From Fimenecus sp045593555 (GTDB lineage: Bacteria; Bacillota; Clostridia; Oscillospirales; Acutalibacteraceae), in assembly GCA_045593555.1 (NCBI GenBank), contig JAZNWU010000009.1, positions 10,330 through 74,329 of the forward strand: a stretch of 64,000 nt of DNA. The letters are read 5' to 3'. Both the position numbers and the translations under genes were made by a program. Shown here in pieces: positions 33,837 through 43,309 of this stretch. The number at the start of each line of letters is the position of its first letter. Position 1 is the stretch's first letter. The notes beneath the pieces are model-generated. The model saw nothing but the letters and a program-made list of their open reading frames with translations. It was not told the DNA's origin and made no database searches.

Positions 33837-35108
33837 ATGAGCAAAGTACCATTTACAACAAAAGAAAAGTTAGAAGAAATCGCAAAGGTTTATCCAACAC
33901 CTTTCCACCTTTATGATGAAGCAGGAATCCGTAAAAATGCTGAAAATCTTAAGAAAGCATTTGCATGGAATAAAGGCTTCAAGGAATATTTTGCAGTAAA
34001 AGCAACTCCAAACCCATTCCTCATTAACATTTTAAGAGAATATGGCTGTGGTTGTGACTGTTCATCAAAAACTGAACTTATGCTTTCAAAGGCAATCGGT
34101 GCAGTAGGTGATGATATTATGTTCTCATCAAACGATACACCACCTGAGGAATTTAAGTATGCAGACGATTTAGGTGCAATTATCAACCTTGACGATATTA
34201 CACATATCGATATTCTTGAAAAGACATTAGGTTATCTTCCAAAGAAGCTTTCTTGTCGTTATAATCCGGGTGGATATTTCTCAATTGCAAATAACATTAT
34301 GGATAACCCTGGTGATGCTAAATACGGTATGACAACTGAACAGCTTTTTGAAGCGTTCAAGATTATGAAGTTAAAAGGTGTTGAGGAGTTTGGTATTCAC
34401 GCATTCCTTGCAAGTAACACAGTTACAAACGAGTATTATCCAACACTTGCAAAAACTCTTTTCGAAGTTGCAGTAAAGCTTAAAGAAGAAACAGGTGCAA
34501 ACATCAAATTTATCAACCTTTCAGGTGGTATCGGTATTCCATATCGTCCTGAACAGGAGGGCAACGACATTTTTGCAATCGGTGCAGGTGTTGAAAAGGT
34601 ATATAACGAAGTTCTTGTACCTGCAGGAATGGATGATGTTGCAATCTATACTGAACTTGGCAGATTTATGTTAGCTCCTTATGGTGCACTTGTAACTCGT
34701 GCAATCAATGAAAAGCATACACATAAAGAGTATATCGGTGTTGATGCTTGTGCAGTAAACCTTATGCGTCCTGCAATTTACGGTGCATATCATCATATTA
34801 CTGTTATGGGTAAGGAAAATGAGCCTTGCGATTATAAATATGATGTAACAGGTTCACTTTGCGAAAATTGTGATAAATTTGCAATCGACAGAATGTTACC
34901 AAAAATAGATATGGGTGATTTGCTCTTTATCCACGATACAGGTGCTCACGGTTTTGCTATGGGTTATAACTATAATGGTAAACTCAAATCAGCGGAAATT
35001 CTTCTTAAGGAAGACGGAAGCTTCCAGATGATTCGTCGTGCAGAAACTCCTGCAGACTATTTTGCAACATTCGATTGCTTTGATTTTTATAAAAAAGTTA
35101 CTGAATAA
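33837..35108 (+). CDS. lysA: Diaminopimelate decarboxylase
   Basis: The 423-residue fold-type III PLP enzyme carries out the last step of lysine synthesis. The PLP lysine is in KEYFAVKATPNP. The glycine loop LSGGIGIPY, the ELGRFM segment and the subunit-bridging Cys in TGSLCENCDKFA are all present. TELGR and GDLLFIHDTGAHGFAMGYNYNG are typical of LysA rather than ornithine decarboxylase. AGGAGAATAAA precedes the ATG, which is 2 bases after ysxC. No other lysine-pathway gene is in the window. Confidence 0.92.
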   Translation: MSKVPFTTKEKLEEIAKVYPTPFHLYDEAGIRKNAENLKKAFAWNKGFKEYFAVKATPNPFLINILREYGCGCDCSSKTELMLSKAIGAVGDDIMFSSNDTPPEEFKYADDLGAIINLDDITHIDILEKTLGYLPKKLSCRYNPGGYFSIANNIMDNPGDAKYGMTTEQLFEAFKIMKLKGVEEFGIHAFLASNTVTNEYYPTLAKTLFEVAVKLKEETGANIKFINLSGGIGIPYRPEQEGNDIFAIGAGVEKVYNEVLVPAGMDDVAIYTELGRFMLAPYGALVTRAINEKHTHKEYIGVDACAVNLMRPAIYGAYHHITVMGKENEPCDYKYDVTGSLCENCDKFAIDRMLPKIDMGDLLFIHDTGAHGFAMGYNYNGKLKSAEILLKEDGSFQMIRRAETPADYFATFDCFDFYKKVTE

Positions 35109-35122
35109 TTGAGGTAAGAGTT

Positions 35123-38100
35123 ATGTCTTTCGTTCATTTACATGTTCATACAGAATACAGCTTGCTTGACGGTGCTTGTCGTCTTGACAGGCTTTGTTCT
35201 GCTACAAAAGAACGAGGACAAACAGCTCTTGCTATCACTGACCATGGTAATTTATTTGGTGCAGTTGATTTTTATAAAACAGCAAAAAAACACGGAATTA
35301 AACCGATTATAGGTTGTGAAGTCTATGTTGCATCCCGTTCTCGATTTGATAAGGTGCACGGAATTGACTCTAACAGACATCATCTTGTTTTACTGTGTAA
35401 AAATGAAATAGGTTATAAAAATCTTATTAAATTAGTTTCGTCTGCTTGGGTTGACGGCTTTTACACAAAACCTCGAATTGACCGTGAATTATTAGAGAAG
35501 CATCACGAGGGACTTGTTGCACTTTCTGCTTGTTTAGCAGGTGAAATTCCTAAATATATTGCCAATGGTGAATATTTAAAGGCGAAAGAAACTGCACTCT
35601 GGTATTCTTCACTCTTTGGTGAGGGTAATTATTACCTTGAAATGCAGAATCACGGTATTCCTGAACAGTTAATTGTAAATGATGGTATAGTAAGACTTTC
35701 AAACGAAACAGGTATTCCTCTTGTTGCGACAAATGATGTGCATTATGTCAATAAAGAGGATGCATATATTCAGAAAATCCTCATTTGTATTGCAACAAAC
35801 CATACAGTTGATGAAGAAAATTCACTTGAATTTGAAAGTGACAATTTCTATCTTAAAACTGAACAGGAAATGAGAGAATTATTCTCAAAAACACAGGAGG
35901 CTATTGACAATACTCAAAAAATTGCCGATATGTGTAACTTTGACTTTGAATTCGGTAACACAAAATTGCCTAATTTCACAGTTCCTGACGGATACTCTCA
36001 CTACGATTATTTTAAGAAAAAATGCTATGAGGGATTATTAAAAAGATATGGTGAAAATCCTGACAAACTATATGTTGATAGACTCGAATATGAACTTTCC
36101 GTTATCAGCAATATGGGATATGTTGATTATTTCCTTATTGTTGCCGATTTTATAGAATATGCACGAAACAAGGGTATTCCTGTAGGCCCGGGCAGAGGCT
36201 CAGGTGCTGGCAGTATATGTGCATACTGTATGGGAATTACTAATATTGACCCTATAAAGTATAATCTTATTTTTGAACGATTTTTAAATCCCGACAGAGT
36301 CAGTATGCCTGATATTGATGTGGATTTCTGTTATGAAAGACGTCAGGAAGTTATTGATTATGTTATCGATAAATATGGCTCTGACCATGTAGCACAGATT
36401 ATAACATTTGGTACAATGGCTGCTCGTGCAGCTATTCGTGATGTTGGCAGAGCAATGGGACTGCCATATTCCACTGTTGATAATGTTGCAAAGAAAATTC
36501 CAAGAGCCTTGGGAATTACAATTGAAAAAGCACTCCAAGAAAGTGATGAGTTTAAAGCATTATACGAAAGTGATGCACAGATAAAAGAGCTTATTGATAC
36601 TGCAAAAAGTGTTGAAGGAATGCCTCGGAATTCCTCAACTCATGCAGCAGGTATTGTTATTACAGACAGACCTGTAAGTGATTATGTACCTCTTGCACGA
36701 AATGATGAGTCAGTTGTAACACAGTTTACAATGACAACCATTGAGGAACTTGGACTCCTTAAAATGGACTTTTTGGGACTCAGAACATTAACCGTTATTA
36801 ATGATTGTGTTAAAATGGTCAAAAAGAAAAATCCTGAATTTGATATTGATAAAATTCCTTATGACGACAAAAATGTCTATTCACTTTTCACAAACGGACA
36901 GACTGACGGTGTTTTCCAATGTGAATCAAGTGGTATGAGAAGCGTTTTTATGCGACTCAAACCTACAAATCTTGAGGATATTATCGCTGTTATTTCGCTT
37001 TACAGACCCGGTCCTATGGACTCAATTGACACATATATTCAAAACAGACATAATCCTGAATATATCCGATATAAAACACCAATGCTTAAAGATATTCTTG
37101 ATGTAACTTACGGTTGTATGGTGTATCAGGAACAGGTTATGCAAATTTTCCGTTCGTTGGCAGGTTATTCCCTTGGTAGAGCGGATATTGTCCGTCGTGC
37201 TATGTCAAAGAAGAAACATAAAGTCATGGAAGAAGAAAGAACATTCTTCTGTGAGGGTTGTGCAAAAAACGGAATTGATAATAAAGTTGCAAATGAGATT
37301 TTTGATGATATGTCATCATTTGCATCATATGCTTTCAATAAATCTCATGCAGCAGCATATGCTGTTGTTGCATATAGAACAGCATATTTAAAATATTATT
37401 ATCCAAGTGAATTCATGGCATCTTTACTTACAAGTGTACTTGATAATTCTACTAAAATTTCTGATTATATTCAGTCGTGTAAGCATAATAGAATAAGAAT
37501 TCTTCCACCAAATGTGAATGTCAGTAACAAAACTTTTACCGTAAGTGAAGAAAGCGATAAAACAGTTATGTTTGGTCTTCTTGCAATTAAAAATTTGGGT
37601 CACGATTATATTGATACTATTATTAACGAACGAAGATTAAACGGAAAATTCACTTCATTTTATTCGTTCTGTAAGCGTACTCAAGGAAAAGGCTTTAACA
37701 GACGAGCTGTTGAGGGACTCATTAAAAGTGGTGCATTAGATGGTCTTGGAAATAATCGTCAGGAAATGCTCATAAACCTTCCGGATATCATTGATGACCT
37801 TGATAGTTCAAGACGAAGAAATATTGAAGGTCAGATTGGCTTTTTTGACATTATGAATACTGCTTCTAATTCAGAATTTGTTATGAAAAAAATGGAAGAA
37901 TTTCCGTCACAGACAAAGCTTATGATGGAAAAGGAAACAACAGGACTTTATATTTCTGCTCATCCTATGGAACAGTATGAAGAACTCAGTAATAAGATTA
38001 ACTGTGATAGTATACGGGATATTCTATCATCTGATAGTGATTACAATTCAAAATATGTTGATTCTTTTTCCGTTAAAATAATGGGTATAATAAGTGGTGT

Positions 38101-38554
38101 AACAAAGAAACAGACGAAAACCGGTGATACAATGGCTTTTCTGACAGTTGAGGATGTTCATGGTTCAATCGAAGTTATTATATTCCCGAAACTTTTTGCA
38201 AAGTATTCTAATATACTTTATAACAGTAACGTTATTTTTGTTGGTGGCAGACTTTCAATGAAGGAAGAAGAAAATCCAAAGGTTATTCTTGATTTTGCTG
38301 ATACTGCAGAAAATGCAAAAAGTAACCAGAATAAACGAAAAGGACTTTTTATAAGAGTTGAAAATGAATCATCATCAATTTACATTAATTGTAAAGAACT
38401 TATTTCTTCTGCAAATCAGGGAAATACACCTGTGTATTTCTATTTTGCTAATAGTAAAAAGTATTTCCCTTGCAAAAAGATTTCTGTAAATGACAATCTT
38501 TTATACAATTTAAAAGATGTTGCAGGGGAGCAGAATGTCATATTACAAATATAA
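35123..38554 (+). CDS. dnaE: DNA polymerase III alpha subunit DnaE
   Basis: The 1143-residue replicative polymerase is of the DnaE type, the error-prone lagging-strand partner of PolC in Firmicutes. The N-terminal PHP domain begins FVHLHVHTEYSLLDGACRL. The polymerase palm has the PDIDVDFCYERR acids and the GPGRGSGAGSICAY loop. Downstream are the helix-hairpin-helix (KGFNRRAVEGLIKSGAL) and an OB domain (SVKIMGIISGVTKKQTKTGD). The C-terminal ~100 residues are less conserved. AGGTAAGAG precedes the ATG, 14 bases after lysA. Confidence 0.96.
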   Translation: MSFVHLHVHTEYSLLDGACRLDRLCSATKERGQTALAITDHGNLFGAVDFYKTAKKHGIKPIIGCEVYVASRSRFDKVHGIDSNRHHLVLLCKNEIGYKNLIKLVSSAWVDGFYTKPRIDRELLEKHHEGLVALSACLAGEIPKYIANGEYLKAKETALWYSSLFGEGNYYLEMQNHGIPEQLIVNDGIVRLSNETGIPLVATNDVHYVNKEDAYIQKILICIATNHTVDEENSLEFESDNFYLKTEQEMRELFSKTQEAIDNTQKIADMCNFDFEFGNTKLPNFTVPDGYSHYDYFKKKCYEGLLKRYGENPDKLYVDRLEYELSVISNMGYVDYFLIVADFIEYARNKGIPVGPGRGSGAGSICAYCMGITNIDPIKYNLIFERFLNPDRVSMPDIDVDFCYERRQEVIDYVIDKYGSDHVAQIITFGTMAARAAIRDVGRAMGLPYSTVDNVAKKIPRALGITIEKALQESDEFKALYESDAQIKELIDTAKSVEGMPRNSSTHAAGIVITDRPVSDYVPLARNDESVVTQFTMTTIEELGLLKMDFLGLRTLTVINDCVKMVKKKNPEFDIDKIPYDDKNVYSLFTNGQTDGVFQCESSGMRSVFMRLKPTNLEDIIAVISLYRPGPMDSIDTYIQNRHNPEYIRYKTPMLKDILDVTYGCMVYQEQVMQIFRSLAGYSLGRADIVRRAMSKKKHKVMEEERTFFCEGCAKNGIDNKVANEIFDDMSSFASYAFNKSHAAAYAVVAYRTAYLKYYYPSEFMASLLTSVLDNSTKISDYIQSCKHNRIRILPPNVNVSNKTFTVSEESDKTVMFGLLAIKNLGHDYIDTIINERRLNGKFTSFYSFCKRTQGKGFNRRAVEGLIKSGALDGLGNNRQEMLINLPDIIDDLDSSRRRNIEGQIGFFDIMNTASNSEFVMKKMEEFPSQTKLMMEKETTGLYISAHPMEQYEELSNKINCDSIRDILSSDSDYNSKYVDSFSVKIMGIISGVTKKQTKTGDTMAFLTVEDVHGSIEVIIFPKLFAKYSNILYNSNVIFVGGRLSMKEEENPKVILDFADTAENAKSNQNKRKGLFIRVENESSSIYINCKELISSANQGNTPVYFYFANSKKYFPCKKISVNDNLLYNLKDVAGEQNVILQI

Positions 38555-38566
38555 TCGACATATTAC

Positions 38567-38595
38567 TTGCAATTTATTGTTTAATATGTTATCAT
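38567..38595 (+). promoter_or_regulatory. Possible pfkA promoter
   Basis: TTGCAA (38567-38572), 17-base spacer, TATCAT (38590-38595), 47 bases before the pfkA ATG. The match is moderate; readthrough from dnaE is also possible, as no terminator is seen. Confidence 0.45.
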
Positions 38596-38642
38596 AAATA
38601 TTCAATGTGGAAATAATTAGCAAAAATCAAAAGGGTGATAAA

Positions 38643-39605
38643 ATGAAAACTATAGGTGTACTTACTAGTGGTGGCGACGCTCCAGGTATGAATGCTGCGA
38701 TTCGTTCTGTTGTTCGTGCAGCATGTGAAAATGGAATGCGTGTTATGGGTATCAGAAGAGGCTATAATGGTCTTATGCAGGGTGATATGTATGAGATGAA
38801 CCTTCGTTCAGTTTCAAACATTATCAATCGTGGTGGTACAGTTCTTTATTCTGCAAGAAGTCCTGAATTTAAAACAGAAGAAGGACTTCAGAAGGCACTT
38901 AAAGTTGCTAAAGATGTGGGACTTGATGGTGTCGTTGTAATTGGCGGTGACGGTTCATTCAGAGGTGCTCGTGACTTATCTCTTCGTGGACTTCCTTGTG
39001 TTGGTGTTCCTGGAACAATTGACAATGATATTGCTTGTAGCGATTATACCATCGGTTATGATACATCAGTTAATACAGTTCTTGAAATGGTTGATAGACT
39101 TCGTGACACATCTGAATCACATGACCGTTGTTCAGTTGTTGAGGTTATGGGCAGACGTGCTGGCTATATTGCTTTAAATGCAGGTATTGCTTGTGGTGCA
39201 ACATCAATTCTCATTCCTGAAGTTGAATATGACTTCCAGCGTGATGTTATTGACAGAATGAAGAGAACTCAGAAAACAGGTAAGAAGCATTTCATCATCG
39301 TAGTTGCTGAGGGTATCGGTGGCGTTGAAGAAATGGCAAAGAGAATTGAGAATGAAACAGGTGTTGAAACTCGTGCAACAGTTCTTGGTCATGTTCAGCG
39401 TGGTGGTTATCCAACTGTTCGTGACAGGGTTACTGCTTCTATTATGGGACATAAGGCTGTTGAACTTCTTAAGGAAGGTATTGGTAACAGAGTTATTGCT
39501 ATGCAGCATGATGAAATTGTTGATTTTGACATCTTTGAAGCACTTAATATGAAAAAGTCACTTGACCTTAATATGTACAAGATTGCTCACGAAATCTCTA
39601 TCTAA
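38643..39605 (+). CDS. pfkA: ATP-dependent 6-phosphofructokinase
   Basis: The 320-residue enzyme phosphorylates fructose 6-phosphate in glycolysis. ATP-site GVLTSGGDAPGMNAAIRSVVR, GGDGSFRGA, the catalytic PGTIDNDIACSDYTIGYDT and the MGRRAGYIAL segment are all present. Gly at GGDGS indicates the ATP-dependent rather than pyrophosphate-dependent type. ATG 38643 follows AAAAGGGTGATA; the longer frame from 38607 has no ribosome site. It is followed 3 bases later by aroK. Confidence 0.97.
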   Translation: MKTIGVLTSGGDAPGMNAAIRSVVRAACENGMRVMGIRRGYNGLMQGDMYEMNLRSVSNIINRGGTVLYSARSPEFKTEEGLQKALKVAKDVGLDGVVVIGGDGSFRGARDLSLRGLPCVGVPGTIDNDIACSDYTIGYDTSVNTVLEMVDRLRDTSESHDRCSVVEVMGRRAGYIALNAGIACGATSILIPEVEYDFQRDVIDRMKRTQKTGKKHFIIVVAEGIGGVEEMAKRIENETGVETRATVLGHVQRGGYPTVRDRVTASIMGHKAVELLKEGIGNRVIAMQHDEIVDFDIFEALNMKKSLDLNMYKIAHEISI

Positions 39606-39608
39606 ATT

Positions 39609-40103
39609 ATGTCTAATATAGTTCTTATCGGTATGCCCGGGTGTGGAAAAAGCACAGTTGGTGTCATACTTGCCAAAACTCTTGGCATTGGCTTCGTTGA
39701 TACAGATTTAATTATTCAACAGAGAGAAAAAAGATTGTTGCAGGAAATAATTGACAATGACGGAATTGAAGTTTTCCTTGATTGTGAAGCTGAAGCAGTT
39801 AAAACATTAGATTGTGATAACTGTGTTGTTGCAACAGGTGGTAGTGTTGTTTTCAGAGAAGAATCAATGAATCATCTTAAAGAAAATGGAAAAATAATCT
39901 TTTTGAATGTTTCACTTCCTGAAATCAAGAATAGGCTTGATAATATTAACACTCGTGGTGTTGCTGCGGAAAAAACACAGACAATTGATGATATTTTTAA
40001 TCAAAGATATCCACTGTATGAAAAATATGCAGATTATGTCCTTAATTTAAATAATTCAAATGTGGAAGAAACTGTTGAAAAAATTTGTAATTTATTTAAA
40101 TAA
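39609..40103 (+). CDS. aroK: Shikimate kinase
   Basis: The 164-residue protein matches shikimate kinase of the aromatic amino acid pathway. It has the P-loop LIGMPGCGKSTVG, the DTD shikimate contact (GFVDTDLII), the VVATGGSVV loop and the lid region near NTRGVA. The lid is shorter and less arginine-rich than usual. There is no clear Shine-Dalgarno before the ATG, which is 3 bases after pfkA, so translation probably depends on coupling. No other aro gene is in the window. Confidence 0.88.
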   Translation: MSNIVLIGMPGCGKSTVGVILAKTLGIGFVDTDLIIQQREKRLLQEIIDNDGIEVFLDCEAEAVKTLDCDNCVVATGGSVVFREESMNHLKENGKIIFLNVSLPEIKNRLDNINTRGVAAEKTQTIDDIFNQRYPLYEKYADYVLNLNNSNVEETVEKICNLFK

Positions 40104-40112
40104 TACTTAAAA

Positions 40113-40170
40113 AAATAAACCTTACGGTATTTTCATTATTAGTGAAATTCAACCGTAAGGTTATTTTTTT
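40113..40170 (+). terminator. Terminator after aroK
   Basis: An 11-bp stem AACCTTACGGT/ACCGTAAGGTT (40118-40128, 40152-40162) encloses a further small stem, with TATTTTTTT after it. Confidence 0.85.
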
Positions 40171-40235
40171 ACCTTATATAATTTATTTAAAATCAGGCAA
40201 ATTATTATTGTGATAAAAATCTTGGAGGTGATAAT

Positions 40236-41477
40236 TTGCATGATTTTATAAAGAAAATATCTGTTTTATGTACAGTATTATGTTTAATGATATATACAGC
40301 AATTTTTGTCGGTGAAAAGAAAATTCCCGATGATATAACTGTAATTGAAAATGAAAATTTTAACATTTCAAATGATTTTGGAATGAATATATATAGTATC
40401 AGCAATGGAAATCAACTTGATGCAGTAATGAAAACATCAAATACATCTCAACAACCAACAAAAATTAAGTTGTTAAATATTATACCCGTAAAAGATACTA
40501 TAATTAAGAATACAAAAAGGCAATATGTAGTTTCCGGTGGTGAATTATTTGGAATTAAACTATATACAGATGGAGTAATTATCGTTGATTTTGAAGAAAT
40601 AGAAACTGAATCAGGTAAGATTTGCCCTGCAAAAATTGCAGATTTAAAAGTAGGGGATATTGTAAAATCTGTAAATGGAATTATAGTCACGTCATCATCA
40701 CATTTTTCAAAACTTTTGCAAGAAAGTAAAGGAGCAAAAGTGAAAATGTCAATATTGAGAAATGAAAAAAATATAGATATAACATTTGAAACTGTTCTGG
40801 AAAAAGAAAGTAAAAGATATCGTGCAGGACTTTGGGTTCGTGACAGTACAGCAGGACTTGGTACAGTAACATTTTATAATAAAAATAATGATACTTTCGC
40901 AGGACTTGGTCATCCCATATATGACATAGATACAAATGAAATTATGCCTATGAAATCGGGTGTAATGGCAGATGTAAATTTAAGTGGACTTAATAAAAGT
41001 TCTTTTGGAAAAGTCGGAGAGTTGTGTGGCATTTTTACGGGAAATAATAGTGGGTTTTTATTGATGAATGACGAAACGGGAGTTTACGGTTATTCCGTCA
41101 CCAATAAAACAACAGAAATACCTGTTGCAGTGAAACAAGAAGTCAAAGAAGGGAAAGCAAACATTATTTGTACTGTAACTGATTCAGGGCCACAAAATTA
41201 TGAAATCGAAATAACAAAAATCTATTCAAATGCATCATCAATAAATAAAGATATGATTATAAAAGTGACAGACGAAAAATTATTAAATACAACAGGTGGA
41301 ATAGTTCAAGGAATGAGTGGCAGTCCGATAATTCAGAATGGAATGCTTGTCGGTGCAGTAACACATGTTTTTGTGAATAACCCAAAACAAGGCTATGCAA
41401 TATTTGCAGAACGAATGCTTGAAACCTCAAACAAACAACCAAAAGCAACCACCGAACAACTCAAATCAGCATCATAA
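40236..41477 (+). CDS. spoIVB: SpoIVB, sporulation signalling serine peptidase
   Basis: SpoIVB is made in the forespore and cleaves SpoIVFA, which releases sigma-K activation in the mother cell. The 413-residue protein has an N-terminal membrane anchor (~8-26). A PDZ domain (~125-190) includes AKIADLKVGDIVKSVNG. The S55 peptidase domain carries the catalytic Ser in GGIVQGMSGSPIIQNG and His in FAGLGHPIYD. The start is TTG 40236 with a strong GGAGGTGA five bases upstream. It stands between two terminators as a single-gene unit; a forespore-type promoter could not be placed with confidence in the 65 bases upstream. Confidence 0.95.
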   Translation: MHDFIKKISVLCTVLCLMIYTAIFVGEKKIPDDITVIENENFNISNDFGMNIYSISNGNQLDAVMKTSNTSQQPTKIKLLNIIPVKDTIIKNTKRQYVVSGGELFGIKLYTDGVIIVDFEEIETESGKICPAKIADLKVGDIVKSVNGIIVTSSSHFSKLLQESKGAKVKMSILRNEKNIDITFETVLEKESKRYRAGLWVRDSTAGLGTVTFYNKNNDTFAGLGHPIYDIDTNEIMPMKSGVMADVNLSGLNKSSFGKVGELCGIFTGNNSGFLLMNDETGVYGYSVTNKTTEIPVAVKQEVKEGKANIICTVTDSGPQNYEIEITKIYSNASSINKDMIIKVTDEKLLNTTGGIVQGMSGSPIIQNGMLVGAVTHVFVNNPKQGYAIFAERMLETSNKQPKATTEQLKSAS

Positions 41478-41478
41478 A

Positions 41479-41518
41479 AAGGGTAGAGATTAAATTCTCT
41501 ACCCTTAATCTTTTATAT
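41479..41518. terminator. Bidirectional terminator between spoIVB and the UPF0210 gene
   Basis: An 11-bp stem AAGGGTAGAGA/TCTCTACCCTT (41479-41489, 41496-41506) with a 6-base loop, AAA before and TTTT after. Confidence 0.8.
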
Positions 41519-41524
41519 ATTGTT

Positions 41525-42880
41525 TTAGTTTTTCAAACTCTGTAATGGTGCTGGAATTCTACCACCACGATTAATGAATTTGGCAGGGGAGGCTGTGTTT
41601 AATTTCATTACAGGACCATATCCCAAAAGTCCACCGAAATTAAGTGTATCACCAATATTCTTACCAATTGCAGGAATAAGTCTTACTGCAGTTGTCTTTG
41701 AGTTTACCATACCAATAGCAGCTTCGTCAGCAATAATACCTGAAAGCACCTCTGCAGTTGTATCACCGGGAACAATAATCATATCAAGACCAACAGAGCA
41801 TACACAAGTCATTGCTTCAAGCTTTTCTATTGTAAGTGCACCACTTGTAGCTGCTGCAATCATACCTGCATCTTCAGAAACAGGGATAAATGCACCTGAA
41901 AGTCCACCAACATGTGAAGATGCCATTACGCCACCTTTTTTAACTGCATCATTAAGAAGTGCAAGACAAGCAGTTGTACCGTGTGCACCACACTGTTCAA
42001 GTCCCATTTCTTCAAGAATATATGCAACAGAGTCACCAATTGCAGGAGTTGGAGCAAGAGAAAGGTCAACGATACCGAATGGAACATCAAGTCTTTTTGA
42101 GGCCTCACAAGCCACAAGCTGCCCCATTCTTGTAATCTTAAATGCAGTACGCTTAACCATATCTGCAATTTCAGTAATATTTGCATCAGGGATTTTTGAA
42201 ATTGCTGAACGAACAACACCGGGACCTGATACACCAACATTGATTACGCAGTCAGGTTCACCAACGCCGTGAAAAGCACCTGCCATAAATGGGTTATCTT
42301 CAGGAGCATTACAGAATACAACAAGCTTTGCAGGACCAATACAACCCTTATTTGCAGTAACTTCAGCTGATTCTTTAATAATCTGACCCATAAGTTTAAC
42401 TGCATCCATATTAATGCCTGCTTTTGTTGAGCCGATATTAACTGATGAACAGATGTGTTCAGTTACATCAAGAGCTTCGGGAATACTGCGGATAAGTGCC
42501 TCGTCACCGGCTGCAAAACCTTTCTGTACAAGAGCAGAATATCCACCGATAAAGTTTACACCGACAGTCTGTGCAACTCGTTCAAGTGTTTTTGCATATA
42601 ATACGGGGTCACCTTTGCCGGATGCAAGAATCATTGAAATGGGCGTTACAGAAATTCGTTTATTGATAATAGGAATACCGTATTCCTTTTCAATGTCTTC
42701 ACCTGTTTTGACAAGGTTTTCTGCCTTTCTTGTCATCTTTTCATAAATCTTGTCACAAGTTGATTTTGCATCACCTGTACAACAATCAAGAAGAGAAATG
42801 CCCATTGTAATTGTTCTGATATCAAGATTTTCATCCTGAATCATATTAATGGTTTCTAATATATCATGTGTATTAATCAT
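41525..42880 (-). CDS. UPF0210 (DUF711) family protein
   Basis: The 451-residue protein belongs to the UPF0210/DUF711 family, which is widespread in Firmicutes and some archaea and has no assigned function. Family-type features are RTITMGISLLDC near the start, the glycine-rich NIGSTKAGINMDAV and GVGEPDCVINVGVSGPG segments, and the ending GLLGYGPVMKLN. It is soluble and has no signal peptide. It is the second gene of an operon with a small ACT-domain protein (UPF0237) 12 bases upstream, a pairing seen across Clostridia and streptococci. The pairing suggests that the ACT protein senses a ligand, perhaps an amino acid, for this enzyme-like partner. Confidence 0.9.
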   Translation of the reverse strand: MINTHDILETINMIQDENLDIRTITMGISLLDCCTGDAKSTCDKIYEKMTRKAENLVKTGEDIEKEYGIPIINKRISVTPISMILASGKGDPVLYAKTLERVAQTVGVNFIGGYSALVQKGFAAGDEALIRSIPEALDVTEHICSSVNIGSTKAGINMDAVKLMGQIIKESAEVTANKGCIGPAKLVVFCNAPEDNPFMAGAFHGVGEPDCVINVGVSGPGVVRSAISKIPDANITEIADMVKRTAFKITRMGQLVACEASKRLDVPFGIVDLSLAPTPAIGDSVAYILEEMGLEQCGAHGTTACLALLNDAVKKGGVMASSHVGGLSGAFIPVSEDAGMIAAATSGALTIEKLEAMTCVCSVGLDMIIVPGDTTAEVLSGIIADEAAIGMVNSKTTAVRLIPAIGKNIGDTLNFGGLLGYGPVMKLNTASPAKFINRGGRIPAPLQSLKN

Positions 42881-42892
42881 TTTATTACCTAC

Positions 42893-43162
42893 TTATATTC
42901 TGTGCATTGAATTGAAAATATCTTCGTGCATAACATGAATTGAAAGTGACATTTCGTTACCGATTGCAGTAACCTTGTCTGAAAATTCTGTAAAAGGAAC
43001 ATTTGCCTTTTCAAGGTCAACAAGCATAATCATACAGAACATATCCTGTAAAATTGACTGTGAAACTTCAATAACATTAACGCCATTTTCAGCACAAACG
43101 CCTGAAACTTTAGCGAGAATGCCAACCATATCTTTACCTACAACGGTGATAATACCTCTCAT
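42893..43162 (-). CDS. ACT-domain protein, UPF0237 family
   Basis: The 89-residue protein is a single ACT domain (GIITVVGKDMVGILAKVSGV, then NVIEVSQSILQDMFCMIMLVD), of the UPF0237 type related to the GcvR regulator group. ACT domains usually bind amino acids and regulate a partner. ATG 43162 has GGAGGT upstream; the frame five codons earlier runs into that site. It is translated with the UPF0210 gene. No ligand is known for the family member. Confidence 0.9.
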   Translation of the reverse strand: MRGIITVVGKDMVGILAKVSGVCAENGVNVIEVSQSILQDMFCMIMLVDLEKANVPFTEFSDKVTAIGNEMSLSIHVMHEDIFNSMHRI

Positions 43163-43251
43163 TTTTAATACCTCCAAAAATTAAATTGACAACATTTTAA
43201 CACAAACAAATAAAAAAGTGAAGAACTTTAGTAAATATCTTTTAATTTTTA

Positions 43252-43281
43252 TTGAAAAATAATGTTAATATGTAGTAAAAT
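43252..43281 (+). promoter_or_regulatory. Promoter of the PHP phosphatase-ispE operon
   Basis: TTGAAA (43252-43257), 18-base spacer, TAAAAT (43276-43281), 28 bases before the ATG. Confidence 0.5.
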
Positions 43282-43309
43282 ATTAACAAATATTGAGAGG
43301 TGACTTGAT

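Noticed and set aside
41574..42272. 232-codon plus-strand frame within the UPF0210 gene
   Set aside because: The opposite strand encodes a clear family protein in an operon. The plus-strand frame has low-complexity Ala/Pro/Ser content typical of a shadow.
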